Positions 17,285 through 26,365 are shown, numbered from the stretch's first letter. The stretch: 64,000 nt of DNA from Tepidanaerobacter syntrophicus (GCF_001485475.2 NZ_DF976999.1:282001-346000); one strand, 5' to 3'. The notes: generated by a model not told the origin, from the letters alone. Numbers and translations: made by a program.

Positions 17285-18263
17285 CATTAGCCTCCTCACC
17301 TTCAAATTCAAGCCAGCACTGCACATAATGATTATTCATTAAACGTTTAGTCGGCGGGATATTATCTTTACATATATCTAATCTATATTCACATCTTGGA
17401 AAAAACCGACAACCTTTTTCAAAGTCTTCGATGTTGGGCACAGTGCCTGGTATAGTATATAACTCTTTATCGCTGGAAACCATCGTTGGTATAGCTGCCA
17501 TCAACCCCCTGGTATAGGGATGCTTCGGATTTTCTAGAATCGCCTCTAATCTCCCTTGTTCTACTACCCTGCCAGCGTACATAACTACAACTTTATCGCA
17601 TATTTCTGCAACTACGCCCAGATTATGGGTTACAACCATCAATGAGCCATTTTCTTTAAGTCGTTTCATTAAATCTAACACTTGAGCCTGAATAGTTACA
17701 TCCAAAGCGGTAGTTGCTTCATCTGCAATAAGCAATTTAGGCTTACAAATAAGTGCCATTGCAATCATTACCCTCTGTCTCATCCCTCCGGAGAATTGAT
17801 GGGGATATTGATTAACCCTTGCTTCCGGATTAGGTATACCGACTAGCTCAAGTTGCTGAATTACCTCTTTTTTGATGTCTTCTTCCTTAAGATTTGGAAA
17901 ATGGATCTTTAGAACTTCTCCAATTTGAAACCCGATAGTTAATACGGGGTTTAAAGCCGTCATTGGTTCTTGAAAAATCATTGCAATTTCTCTACCTCTG
18001 ATTTTTTGCATTTCTATTTCGCTCTTTTTAAGTAGATCAGTTCCTTTATAAAGGATTTCTCCTCCTTGAATAACGGCAGAAGTCGGCAGGAGGCCCATGA
18101 TAGAAAGGCTAGTCATACTTTTGCCGCAGCCAGATTCGCCAACAACGCCTACTGCTTTACCTTCTTCAATGCTAAAGCAAATATTGTCTAATAAATTATT
18201 AATCTGTCCTTTTTCGTTTCTAAAACCCATGCTGTAGTTTTTAAACTCAATAAGTTTAGACAA
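17247..18263 (-). CDS. dppD: Peptide ABC transporter ATPase DppD type
   Basis: 338 residues. Walker A GESGCGKSMTSLSI, Walker B LLIADEATTALDV, signature FSGGMRQRVMIAMAL, switch MVVTHNLGV and the C-terminal Cys motif (GCRFFPRCEYRLDIC). TTG start with AGGAGG ten bases upstream. First gene of dppD-F-B-C-deacylase-SBP-M19, 105 bases from a consensus promoter. Its last codons overlap dppF by about 38 bases. Confidence 0.93.
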   Translation of the reverse strand: MSKLIEFKNYSMGFRNEKGQINNLLDNICFSIEEGKAVGVVGESGCGKSMTSLSIMGLLPTSAVIQGGEILYKGTDLLKKSEIEMQKIRGREIAMIFQEPMTALNPVLTIGFQIGEVLKIHFPNLKEEDIKKEVIQQLELVGIPNPEARVNQYPHQFSGGMRQRVMIAMALICKPKLLIADEATTALDVTIQAQVLDLMKRLKENGSLMVVTHNLGVVAEICDKVVVMYAGRVVEQGRLEAILENPKHPYTRGLMAAIPTMVSSDKELYTIPGTVPNIEDFEKGCRFFPRCEYRLDICKDNIPPTKRLMNNHYVQCWLEFEGEEANDDFNNSQSRKSD

Positions 18264-18367
18264 ACTTTACTAACCTCCTGAATTAATTGAATAATTATAT
18301 ATTATTTATGCTATTCAATCAATTAGTATTTCAAGTGCTCTTTAATCTATTCGGCATTTTAACTAAA

Positions 18368-18396
18368 ATATTACGCTTTTTTATAGTATTTGTCAA
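18368..18396 (-). promoter_or_regulatory. Promoter of the dpp operon
   Basis: TTGACA (18396-18391), 17-bp spacer, TAATAT (18373-18368), reading into dppD. No clear operator was recognised in the 100-base leader. Confidence 0.85.
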
Positions 18397-18430
18397 GGGT
18401 TGCATTGTTTTGGATATGGACTCAAGGGCT

Positions 18431-18474
18431 TAAAAAAATAAGCGCCGCTCATACTTTTTTGAACCGGCGCTTTT
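18431..18474 (-). terminator. Terminator after the small Cys-rich gene
   Basis: Minus strand AAGCGCCGGTTCA, A-rich loop, TGAGCGGCGCTT, then ATTTTTTT. It ends the upstream small gene and isolates the dpp promoter. Confidence 0.9.
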
Positions 18475-18499
18475 GCTTATGTAGGTTTGGCAGTATCGT

Positions 18500-18673
18500 T
18501 TAGTCAATGGCTTTTAAGATATTATACGCTCTTTCGCATTTTCCGACTTTCCAATTCGAACAACTTTTGCATGATTTATACTGCATAATATATTCAGGAG
18601 GGTACTTAAATGTGTTACCTTCCTGATAGTCTTTACACATATTTGCTATAATAATAGTTTGTTCAGGACTCAT
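18500..18673 (-). CDS. Small Cys-rich protein of unknown function (57 aa)
   Basis: I do not recognise a family. ATG 18673 is chosen because GGAGGAG lies 7-8 bases upstream; an in-frame ATG further up has no SD. The protein begins MSPEQTIIIANMCKDYQ and ends with four-cysteine spacing: C in NMCKD, then CKSC and GKCERAYN, which could bind a metal. It has its own consensus promoter and terminator, so it is a real monocistronic gene. No membrane segment or signal peptide. Confidence 0.75.
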   Translation of the reverse strand: MSPEQTIIIANMCKDYQEGNTFKYPPEYIMQYKSCKSCSNWKVGKCERAYNILKAID

Positions 18674-18706
18674 GAGTATCTCCTCCATTAGGTTTTTGAT
18701 ACTATT

Positions 18707-18735
18707 ATTATAGCACATTCATTATAATAATGTAA
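18707..18735 (-). promoter_or_regulatory. Promoter of the small Cys-rich gene
   Basis: TTACAT (18735-18730), 17-bp spacer, extended -10 TGTGCTATAAT with TATAAT at 18712-18707. Confidence 0.8.
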
Positions 18736-18778
18736 CACTTTTTCTAGTAAACCATCTTTGCCATCATTTTGAGCTATC

Positions 18779-19681
18779 TCATGTCTCTCGCCTGTCATCC
18801 TGAGCATTAGCAAAGGATCTAAGGTGATTTCTAGCGTAATAAAACAAATATTGTTGCGCAAATCCTGCTAAATTGCCAAACTTTGACTCAGCGAAATTTT
18901 GAAGTTTCCTTATAGGCACTTCTTTGCCATTAAAATATATATGTTCCAGCACTCTTTTTATCCATACATCTATGGGGAAGGCATCAAATTTTCTCATGGA
19001 ATATAGCAATATACAATCGGCTACTTTTCTGCCGACACCCGGAAACCGTAAAAGCTCTTTTCTTGCCTCATCTGTGGAAAGTTTACCTAAACTATATATA
19101 TCAACTTCTTTATTTGTTACCATTTTTGCAGTCTCTATAATGTATTTTGCCCTATAGCCGCATCTGGTTTCCTTAAGTTCATCACAAGAAAGGCTCGCCA
19201 ATATTTCGGGTCCGGGAAAAGAATAATAGGTTTTTCCCTGAAATTCTAAAGGATTTCCATATTTTTGACATATATTTTCTATAGTATTTTTTATATTTCT
19301 TATTTGATTATTGGCAGAAATTATAAAAGAGATGATGGTCTCCCAAGGGTCTTGGAATAAAATTCTATAGCCGCTGCAGTATAAGACCGCATCGGCTATT
19401 TCTTTGTATTTTAAAAGCTCATTTTCTATTTTTTTATAATCTCGCGCAAGATCAAAGTAATCAATAAGAAAATCTTTTACTTCTTCGTTTTTGTTTGATC
19501 TTACTATGAGTTTATCTCCATCCTGACAAACTTGCAGAACCCGGTCTCCCACTACACCGATGTAATTACAATCTTTAATATAATTCCAGCGGAAGGCCTG
19601 GCCGCCTTCCGCGATTATTTTGATATTAAATGGCATAATGTTTTCTATCGTAAGTTCGCTTCTATCTAGTATTTCTCCCAC
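18779..19681 (-). CDS. ogg: 8-oxoguanine DNA glycosylase/AP lyase (OGG1 type)
   Basis: 300 residues. The N-terminal OGG_N domain has GQAFRWNYI; the HhH-GPD domain has FISANNQIRNI, the hairpin LLRFPGVGRKVADCILL with the nucleophilic Lys, and FDAFPIDVWIKRVL with the catalytic Asp. It removes 8-oxoguanine from DNA and nicks the AP site. GTG start at 19681 overlaps the end of the nitroreductase gene by 16 bases. The last 14 or so residues (RSFANAQDDRRET) are encoded by a dispersed-repeat-like sequence and are probably not part of the fold. Confidence 0.93.
   Translation of the reverse strand: MGEILDRSELTIENIMPFNIKIIAEGGQAFRWNYIKDCNYIGVVGDRVLQVCQDGDKLIVRSNKNEEVKDFLIDYFDLARDYKKIENELLKYKEIADAVLYCSGYRILFQDPWETIISFIISANNQIRNIKNTIENICQKYGNPLEFQGKTYYSFPGPEILASLSCDELKETRCGYRAKYIIETAKMVTNKEVDIYSLGKLSTDEARKELLRFPGVGRKVADCILLYSMRKFDAFPIDVWIKRVLEHIYFNGKEVPIRKLQNFAESKFGNLAGFAQQYLFYYARNHLRSFANAQDDRRET
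18791..18822. repeat. Dispersed short repeat copy (TGTCATCCTGAGC type)
   Basis: Plus strand CCTGTCATCCTGAGCATTAG followed by CAAAGGATCTAA. It matches, from memory, the widespread bacterial repeat GTCATTCTGAGCGAAGCG... and supplies the C-terminal codons and environs of the glycosylase gene. A degenerate second start (CATCATTTTGAGC) is just left at about 18763. Confidence 0.5.
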
Positions 19682-20175
19682 CGCATTACTTCCTTTAACG
19701 GTTTTTTGTTCCTTGTAACAACTTTATCGGAATACCCAAGAGATAAAAGGGATATAAGCATGTAATCCTCCGGCACATTTAAAAGCTCTCTGATAGCTTC
19801 GCTGTATGGTCTATTGTATCCTGCCACCCAGCAAGAAGCTATATCATAAGCCTTTGCGGCAAGCAAAATATTTTCGGTTGCGGCGCAGCCGTCTTCTATT
19901 GCATGATAAGCATCCTTCCTGCAAAAAACACTGATACAGGCACCGGCATTTGCAATAAATTTGCCATATGTGGCAAGGCTAGCTATTTTTTCTTTTATCG
20001 GCTTTTCAGTGGTTACCACAAAAAGCCACGGCTGGATATTATTTGCACTAGGGGCAAGTCGACCGCAGTCTACTATATCCTCTAATATCTCCTTAGGTAT
20101 AGGTTTAGGAAGATACTCGCGAACACTCCTTCGCTCTTTTATTACGCGAATCGCTTCATTCGTCAAAGATATCAC
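19666..20175 (-). CDS. Nitroreductase-family flavoprotein
   Basis: About 169 residues, short nitroreductase type. IKERRSVREYLPKPIP and LAPSANNIQPWLFVV contact FMN; EDGCAATENILLAAKAYDIAS and the C-terminal LSLGYSDK are typical. Such enzymes use NAD(P)H to reduce nitro compounds, quinones or flavins; the physiological substrate is unknown. GTG 20175 is preferred, close after AAAGGG and 10 bases beyond the ileS stop; TTG 20166 is an alternative. Cotranscribed behind ileS and overlaps ogg. Confidence 0.87.
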   Translation of the reverse strand: MISLTNEAIRVIKERRSVREYLPKPIPKEILEDIVDCGRLAPSANNIQPWLFVVTTEKPIKEKIASLATYGKFIANAGACISVFCRKDAYHAIEDGCAATENILLAAKAYDIASCWVAGYNRPYSEAIRELLNVPEDYMLISLLSLGYSDKVVTRNKKPLKEVMRWEKY

Positions 20176-20185
20176 ACACCCTTTG

Positions 20186-23100
20186 CTAAATTTTTTTAAC
20201 ACCGATATTAGCCTTATGGCCATTGATATCCTGCTCTTTTGCAAAACTATCTGCCGGCGGTACTATTTTTTCAATAGCAACTGAGAGTGTATCGCTTTTT
20301 ATTTCTTCTCCATGTACTTCAATTGCCTTATTTATTATATCATCTCCAACGCAATATAGGCAAATCTTGTCCTCTACTGCAAAACCCGCTTCTTTTCTCA
20401 TATTCTGTACCTTGCTTACAAGTTCCCGGGCGATACCTTCCAGCATTAATTCCGGCGTTATAGTTGTATCTAATACTACATAATAACCGCCTTCGCCTTC
20501 CGCACAGAAACCTTCTTTGTCCTGGGCTCGTACATCAAGTTCGTTTTCTAGGATGGTTATATCCTGGCCGTCTATATTTAGCACTACTTGGCCCTCCGCC
20601 CTAGCCTTCCTTATAAGCTCTAAGGGCTCGGCAGTTGAAAGTTCTTTTGATATTTTAGACATGAGTTTTCCATATTTGGGTCCTAACAAATCAAAGCGCG
20701 GCTTTACAGTATAGGTAAAGTATTCTTCTGCTACATCAATATATTCTATCTCTTTGATATTCAGCTCATCCTTGATGATATCCGATAAATCTTCAATTAG
20801 TGTTTTATCAGCCGGATTTCTCAGCTGAACCATCATCTTTTGCAGGGGCTGTCGGTTCTTTATTTTCCCTTTATTTCGCGCAGCCCTGCCTAATTCCACA
20901 ATCTTTCGCGCAAGTTCCATCTTGTGTTCAAGAGCTTCATCTATAAGCTCTTCTTTAACTTGTGGAAAATCGCAAAGATGAATGCTTATCGGTTCGTCGG
21001 GATACGGCGTCAACACCAAATTTTGATAAATTTCCTCTGTCATGAACGGCACAAAGGGTGCTGCAATCTTTATAAACGTTACCAGTGCCTCATAAAGCGT
21101 CATATATGCAGCTATTTTATCATCGTCCATACCAGACTTCCAGTAGCGTTCCCGGCAGCGCCGCACATACCAGTTGCTGATATCATCCACAAGAGCTTCT
21201 AATGTTCTTGCCGCATCGGTTATGTCCAAATCATCTAAGTTCTGGCGCACCTGTTTATTTACCGTATTAATTCTTGATAGCAGCCAGCGATCAATTTCTG
21301 CTCTGTTTTCGGGGCAAGAAGAATACTTTGTAGGATCGAACTCGTCTATATTAGCATAAAGTACAAAGAACGAATATACATTCCAAAGGGTGCCTAAAAA
21401 GCGCCGTTGGGCTTCGCTTACCGCATCTTGATAAAATCTGCTGGGGCTCCAGGGTGGACTTGCTACGTACAGATACCAGCGCATTGCATCTGCGCCCTGC
21501 TCATTGAGCACTTTCCAAGGATCTAATATATTCCCCTTATGTTTGCTCATTTTTATGCCCTGTTCATCTAAGATATGACCCATTACAAGAACATTTTTAT
21601 AGGGGGATTTATCAAAAAGCAGGGTAGAAATTACTAAAAGACTGTAAAACCAACCGCGAGTTTGGTCAATGGCTTCTGATATAAAGTCTGCCGGAAAATG
21701 TGTCTTGAAATAGTATTGATTTTCAAATGGATAATGGAATTGGGCAAAGGGCATTGAACCTGAATCAAACCAGCAGTCGATTACTTCAGGCACACGCTTC
21801 ATATCACCACCGCATTTGGGGCATTTTAAAATAACTTCATCCACATAGGGCTTGTGAAGTTCGATATCCCCGATAGGTGTTTTGCTCATTTCTTTGAGTT
21901 CTTGTATGCCTCCAACTGCGTGCTGGGAGCCGCATTCATCACAAATCCAAATATTTAGCGGAGTGCCCCAATACCTTTCCCGGCTGAGACACCAGTCAAT
22001 GACATTTTCAAGGAAATTGCCAAATCTGCCGTCTCGGATGTGCTCCGGATGCCAATTTATTTCCTTGTTAATTTCAATAAGTCGTTCCCTTATTGCTGTA
22101 GTCTCGATAAACCAGCTGCTGCGGCCATAATACAAAAGCGGGGTATCACACCGCCAGCAAAAGGGATAGCTGTGCTTGTATTTTTCTGCTTTATATAATA
22201 TGTTGCGATTTTTTAGGTCTTTGATAATGCCCTTATCTGCATCTTTTACAAATATGCCCGCCCACGGCACTACTTCCTCAGTAAACCTTCCCTGGGTATC
22301 TACCGGCTGCAGAGTAGGCAATCCATATTCATGTCCGATTCTTGAGTCATCTTCACCAAAAGCCGGGGCTATGTGGACTATGCCGGTGCCATCCTCTAAG
22401 GTTACGAAGTCTGCCGTTACAACATAAAAAGCCCGCTCTTTTTCTTTTTCGAAAAACGGAAATATTGGTTCGTATTTAAGTGATGCCAGTTCTTTTCCGG
22501 CAAATCTGTCTAAAATCTTGTATTCGCCATCTAAAACTTCTAGTCTGCCTTCTGCCAGAATATATTTTTCACCGTTTTGTTCTACTAAAACATATGTGTA
22601 ATTATCTTTTACGGCAAGTGCCGCATTAGATGGCAGTGTCCAGGGTGTAGTAGTCCAAACAAGAAAATAGGTGTCTTCTTTGCCGGCTACGGGAAATTTG
22701 ACAAAAACCGATGGGTCTTCCACTTCTTTGTAGCCTTGGGCTACTTCATGGCTTGAAAGCGAAGTTCCGCATCTCGGACAATAAGGAACCACTTTATTTC
22801 CTTTATATAGGAGGCCTTTTTTCCAAATTTCCTTAAGCGCCCACCACACAGACTCAATATAGGTATTGTGATAGGTGACATAAGGGTTGTCCATGTCTAT
22901 CCAAAAGCCTACCCGTTCTGTCATTTTGCGCCATTCATTTTCATAAGTAAAAACGCTTTCTTTGCATTTTTTTATGAAATTTTCTACGCCATAGCTTTCA
23001 ATTTGCGGTTTGCCGCTTATGCCCAATTGTTTCTCGACTTCCAGTTCCACCGGCAATCCATGGGTATCCCAGCCGGCTTTTCTATCCACTCTGTAACCGG

Positions 23101-23323
23101 TCATTGTCTTGTAGCGCGGTATGAGGTCTTTTATAACTCGCGTAAGCACGTGGCCTGCATGAGGCATACCGTTTGCAGTAGGCGGTCCCTCATAAAACAC
23201 ATAGTTAGGAGCATCTTTTCTATTTTCGATGCTCTTTTTGAATATCTCTTCTTTATTCCAAAAATCAAGAACCTTTTCTTCGATTGGAACAAAATTCATT
23301 GTAGGTTCTACTTTTTTAAACAT
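20186..23323 (-). CDS. ileS: Isoleucyl-tRNA synthetase, eukaryote-like IleS2 type
   Basis: 1045 residues. The class I motif reads GPPTANGMPHAGHVLTR and the KMSKS loop IKMSKHKGN; DTHGLPVE and the editing domain (GTGIVHIAPAFGEDD) are intact. The PTANGxPHxGH form and length are those of type 2 IleS, the group that includes mupirocin-resistant enzymes, not the common YANGxIHxGH type 1. It charges tRNA-Ile. Transcription is controlled by the Ile T-box directly upstream. Followed by nitroreductase and ogg. Confidence 0.97.
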   Translation of the reverse strand: MFKKVEPTMNFVPIEEKVLDFWNKEEIFKKSIENRKDAPNYVFYEGPPTANGMPHAGHVLTRVIKDLIPRYKTMTGYRVDRKAGWDTHGLPVELEVEKQLGISGKPQIESYGVENFIKKCKESVFTYENEWRKMTERVGFWIDMDNPYVTYHNTYIESVWWALKEIWKKGLLYKGNKVVPYCPRCGTSLSSHEVAQGYKEVEDPSVFVKFPVAGKEDTYFLVWTTTPWTLPSNAALAVKDNYTYVLVEQNGEKYILAEGRLEVLDGEYKILDRFAGKELASLKYEPIFPFFEKEKERAFYVVTADFVTLEDGTGIVHIAPAFGEDDSRIGHEYGLPTLQPVDTQGRFTEEVVPWAGIFVKDADKGIIKDLKNRNILYKAEKYKHSYPFCWRCDTPLLYYGRSSWFIETTAIRERLIEINKEINWHPEHIRDGRFGNFLENVIDWCLSRERYWGTPLNIWICDECGSQHAVGGIQELKEMSKTPIGDIELHKPYVDEVILKCPKCGGDMKRVPEVIDCWFDSGSMPFAQFHYPFENQYYFKTHFPADFISEAIDQTRGWFYSLLVISTLLFDKSPYKNVLVMGHILDEQGIKMSKHKGNILDPWKVLNEQGADAMRWYLYVASPPWSPSRFYQDAVSEAQRRFLGTLWNVYSFFVLYANIDEFDPTKYSSCPENRAEIDRWLLSRINTVNKQVRQNLDDLDITDAARTLEALVDDISNWYVRRCRERYWKSGMDDDKIAAYMTLYEALVTFIKIAAPFVPFMTEEIYQNLVLTPYPDEPISIHLCDFPQVKEELIDEALEHKMELARKIVELGRAARNKGKIKNRQPLQKMMVQLRNPADKTLIEDLSDIIKDELNIKEIEYIDVAEEYFTYTVKPRFDLLGPKYGKLMSKISKELSTAEPLELIRKARAEGQVVLNIDGQDITILENELDVRAQDKEGFCAEGEGGYYVVLDTTITPELMLEGIARELVSKVQNMRKEAGFAVEDKICLYCVGDDIINKAIEVHGEEIKSDTLSVAIEKIVPPADSFAKEQDINGHKANIGVKKI

Positions 23324-23366
23324 TCATATCCTCCTGTCTTAGCTATTAGATTTTGTGTGCTTCAAT

Positions 23367-23622
23367 ATCAAAAAAGAAACCCCGTCCGCAAAGGGACGAG
23401 ATTTCTCCCGCGTTACCACCCAACTAGAAAAAAGGCTTTTCCTCTTTTCCTCTTATTTTAAATAACGGCACATATGCCGGCAGTTATTACTCCTTATTGT
23501 TTCACAACCGCACTCAGGGGTGATGTTCGGACGCTTGAGCCTGCCGGACTTCCACCCTCTCCGGCTCGCTAAAAGGCTTTTCGGCGCTTACTGTCCCCTT
23601 CATCGCTTTACCTTGCTTTAAT
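23367..23622 (-). promoter_or_regulatory. T-box leader, isoleucine specific
   Basis: Minus strand: stem I start near 23620 (AGCGATGAAGGGGACAG), specifier ATC at 23524-23522 within GAACATCACCCCTGAG, the T-box GTTGGGTGGTAACGCGG (around 23411-23427), and a terminator AAATCTCGTCC...GGACGGGGTTT followed by CTTTTTT at 23404-23367. Uncharged tRNA-Ile should stabilise the antiterminator and switch ileS on. Confidence 0.95.
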
Positions 23623-23642
23623 TGCATATTCACTTGTTTTTT

Positions 23643-23671
23643 ATGATATAATATTTTATATACAATGTCAA
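23643..23671 (-). promoter_or_regulatory. Promoter of ileS
   Basis: TTGACA (23671-23666), 17-bp spacer, TATCAT (23648-23643), about 20 bases before the T-box. Confidence 0.8.
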
Positions 23672-23805
23672 TAATCCTTGTATTCTCGCCTGCTCGATGA
23701 AAGGATTGGGCTGGATTCCATGGAAAAGTTTCTTTATAGTTTTTTGTGTGGTATAATATTTTTATCTATTTTACAAACAAATATAAATTTGACCTACCAT
23801 TCACA

Positions 23806-23843
23806 GCCTTAAATCAGACATTTATAACTGATTTATTTAAGGC
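23806..23843 (+). repeat. Inverted repeat before PBP1A
   Basis: GCCTTAAATCAG (23806-23817) and CTGATTTATTTAAGGC (23828-23843) form an imperfect inverted repeat with a 4-base bulge, 12 bases before the SD. Either an operator or a 5'UTR hairpin. A TATAAT lies at about 23752 but no convincing -35 goes with it. Confidence 0.55.
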
Positions 23844-23864
23844 AGAAAGCAAAGGGAGGTTGCT

Positions 23865-26300
23865 ATGTCAAACAAGAAAAGGGCAAAAAAGCGGAAGGTT
23901 CTTACTCTGCGCAACCTGTTTATTTTTTTTCTGGTCCTGCTTATTGCAGTATTTGGAACAGGTGTGGGGGTTTTTGCCGCATATGTAAAAGATGCTCCTG
24001 AATTTGACCCCAGTAAATTAAAACCCAGTGAAACATCGCTGGTATATGACAAAGATAACAATGTAATAGCAGAGCTGCACGGGGAGCAAAATCGAATACA
24101 GGTGCCGCTTGAAAAAATACCAAAGGATCTTGTAAACGCTTTTATAGCAATTGAAGACCAGTATTTTTATTCACACAAAGGCATAAATATCCGTTCAATT
24201 ATAGGTTCTCTTTTTACAAATTTAACCCACGGAACTATCAAGCGAGGCGCCAGCACTATAACTCAGCAGCTGGTAAAAAGCGCTTTCTTGTCTCCGGAAC
24301 AATCTCTTAAGCGCAAAGCTCAAGAAGCGTGGCTTGCTATTCAACTGGAACGGCGTTTTACCAAAGATGAAATTATGGAATTTTATTTAAATCAAATCTA
24401 TTTCGGTCACTCAGCTTACGGTGTTGAGTCAGCAGCTGAGGTTTATTTCGGGAAAAGCGTGGAGGATATAGATTTGGCGGAGGCAGCCATGCTTGCCGGC
24501 ATACCTAAGGGACCTTCTTATTATTCCCCCTATCTTAATTTTGAAAGGGCTAAAGAGCGTCAGGAAATTATACTAAACAAAATGGCCGAATTGGGATTTA
24601 TAACACAGGAAGAAGCCGAAGCAGCAAAAAATGAAGATATAAAGCTTGCGGGTATTAAGGAATCAGAGGCAGATTACAAGGCGCCGTATTTCACCGATTA
24701 TGTAATACAGCAGCTTGCTTCATACTTAGAGGAAGAAGAAGGGCTTTCCGAAGCAGATGCTTATAACAAAATTTATACGGGAGGCCTGCAAATTTATACA
24801 ACTGTGGATATGAAGGTTCAGGAAGCAGCTGAAAAGGTGTTGGCAAACCCCAAGAACTACCCCTATTCTAAAGAAGATTCAAATGGTGTAGTTCAGCCCC
24901 AGGCTGCAGCGGTGATAATAGATCCTCATACAGGATATATAAGGGCGCTGGTAGGCGGGCGAGAGCATGAGAAAAAATTAGGCTTTAACAGGGCCTCGCA
25001 AGCATATAGGCAGCCCGGTTCAACTTTTAAACCAATTATGGTTTATACCGCTGCCATAGACATGGGTTATACGCCGGCAACTGTAATCGATGATTCGCCT
25101 GTATCTTTTTCGTCAGGTTCAGGGGGAATATGGTCTCCTAAAAACTACACAAATACTTTTAGAGGTCTTACAACTATAAGAAAAGCCATAGCAGATTCGG
25201 TAAACGTTGTCGCAGTAAAAGTTTTTAATCAAATAGGTGTTGATAAGGGTATCGAATATGCTCAGAAGCTTGGTATAAAAAGCCTTGTCTTAACCGGCAG
25301 CAAAAATGACAGACAGCTTTCTTCAGCTCTTGGCGGTATAACGAAGGGTGTAACACCACTGGAGCTTGTTTCTGCTTTTGGAACTCTTGCAAACGGGGGT
25401 ATTCACGTAGAACCTGTTGCAATCTTAAAAGTAACAGACAAAACCGGCCGAGTTATATATGAAAATAAACCTAAGCAAGAAGTAGCGGTAAGCGAGCAGA
25501 CAGCTTTTATTATGACTGATATGCTTCGAAGCGTTGTAAAGGAAGGCACAGGAACGCGTCTTGCAAACTTTCCTTACCCGGTAGCCGGAAAAACCGGCAC
25601 TACCTCCGATGATAAGGATGTATGGTGGGTAGGCTACACACCGCATCTTGCAGGTGTAGTATGGATGGGCCATGATCAGCCTACAACTATGTCTAATGTG
25701 GCAGGTGGTTATCAGCCGGCTCTTATGTGGAAACAAATAATGGCAGTTGCTCACGAAGGCCTTGCAAAAACCCAGTTTACAAAGCCGTCAGGTATCGTGG
25801 GGCCCATAGCTGTATGTGTAGATTCAGGCAAATTGCCCGGTGAATTTTGTGCAAAAGATCCGCGAGGAAGCAGGATACGCAATGAATATTTTATAAAAGG
25901 CACCGAACCAACGCAGACTTGTGATGTTCATGTGGAAGAATTTGTTGATAGCTCTACCGGCCTTTTAGCAACACAGTTTTGCCCTGAAGAATTGGTTGTG
26001 CGGAAGGTATTTATAAAAAGGCCGCCATATTCAGCATCTCCAACAGGGCAAATTCCTCTTGACGCAAAATATCAGCCGCCAACTGAGTCCTGCAATGTGC
26101 ACACATCGGCGCCTGTACCGCCTGAAGAAAATGGCTCAGAGGAGACGCCACCGGATTCCGAAGATAATAACAGCTCAGGAGGAGGTTTGGAGGGGATACT
26201 GCCCTCAAGGCCCACTGACAAAAATGGCAGTGGAGGCAAGAATGGAAATAACAAAAACGAAACAGAAGATACAGTCCAGTCACCTGAAAAGAAAAACTAA
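23865..26300 (+). CDS. pbpA: Class A penicillin-binding protein (PBP1A)
   Basis: 811 residues. A basic N terminus and one membrane helix (residues 18-41) anchor it outside the membrane. The glycosyltransferase 51 domain has EDQYFYSHKGINIRSI, RGASTITQQLVKSAFL and EIMEFYLNQIYFG. The transpeptidase domain has the active-site SxxK in QPGSTFKPIM, SxN in ADSVNVVAV and KTGT in VAGKTGTTSDDKDVWW. The C terminus is a disordered Pro/Glu/Asn/Gly/Lys tail. It polymerises and cross-links peptidoglycan. Start at ATG 23865 with GGGAGG. One of only two plus-strand genes. The symbol is generic. Confidence 0.95.
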   Translation: MSNKKRAKKRKVLTLRNLFIFFLVLLIAVFGTGVGVFAAYVKDAPEFDPSKLKPSETSLVYDKDNNVIAELHGEQNRIQVPLEKIPKDLVNAFIAIEDQYFYSHKGINIRSIIGSLFTNLTHGTIKRGASTITQQLVKSAFLSPEQSLKRKAQEAWLAIQLERRFTKDEIMEFYLNQIYFGHSAYGVESAAEVYFGKSVEDIDLAEAAMLAGIPKGPSYYSPYLNFERAKERQEIILNKMAELGFITQEEAEAAKNEDIKLAGIKESEADYKAPYFTDYVIQQLASYLEEEEGLSEADAYNKIYTGGLQIYTTVDMKVQEAAEKVLANPKNYPYSKEDSNGVVQPQAAAVIIDPHTGYIRALVGGREHEKKLGFNRASQAYRQPGSTFKPIMVYTAAIDMGYTPATVIDDSPVSFSSGSGGIWSPKNYTNTFRGLTTIRKAIADSVNVVAVKVFNQIGVDKGIEYAQKLGIKSLVLTGSKNDRQLSSALGGITKGVTPLELVSAFGTLANGGIHVEPVAILKVTDKTGRVIYENKPKQEVAVSEQTAFIMTDMLRSVVKEGTGTRLANFPYPVAGKTGTTSDDKDVWWVGYTPHLAGVVWMGHDQPTTMSNVAGGYQPALMWKQIMAVAHEGLAKTQFTKPSGIVGPIAVCVDSGKLPGEFCAKDPRGSRIRNEYFIKGTEPTQTCDVHVEEFVDSSTGLLATQFCPEELVVRKVFIKRPPYSASPTGQIPLDAKYQPPTESCNVHTSAPVPPEENGSEETPPDSEDNNSSGGGLEGILPSRPTDKNGSGGKNGNNKNETEDTVQSPEKKN

Positions 26301-26317
26301 ATTTGTTTAGATTTTCT

Positions 26318-26365
26318 AAAGAGCCCAAGCATATCATTTGAAATGTTTGGGCTCTTTATTTTTAT
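26318..26365 (+). terminator. Terminator of the PBP1A gene
   Basis: AAAGAGCCCAAGCAT, loop, ATGTTTGGGCTCTTT, then ATTTTTAT. Strong 15-bp stem. Confidence 0.92.
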
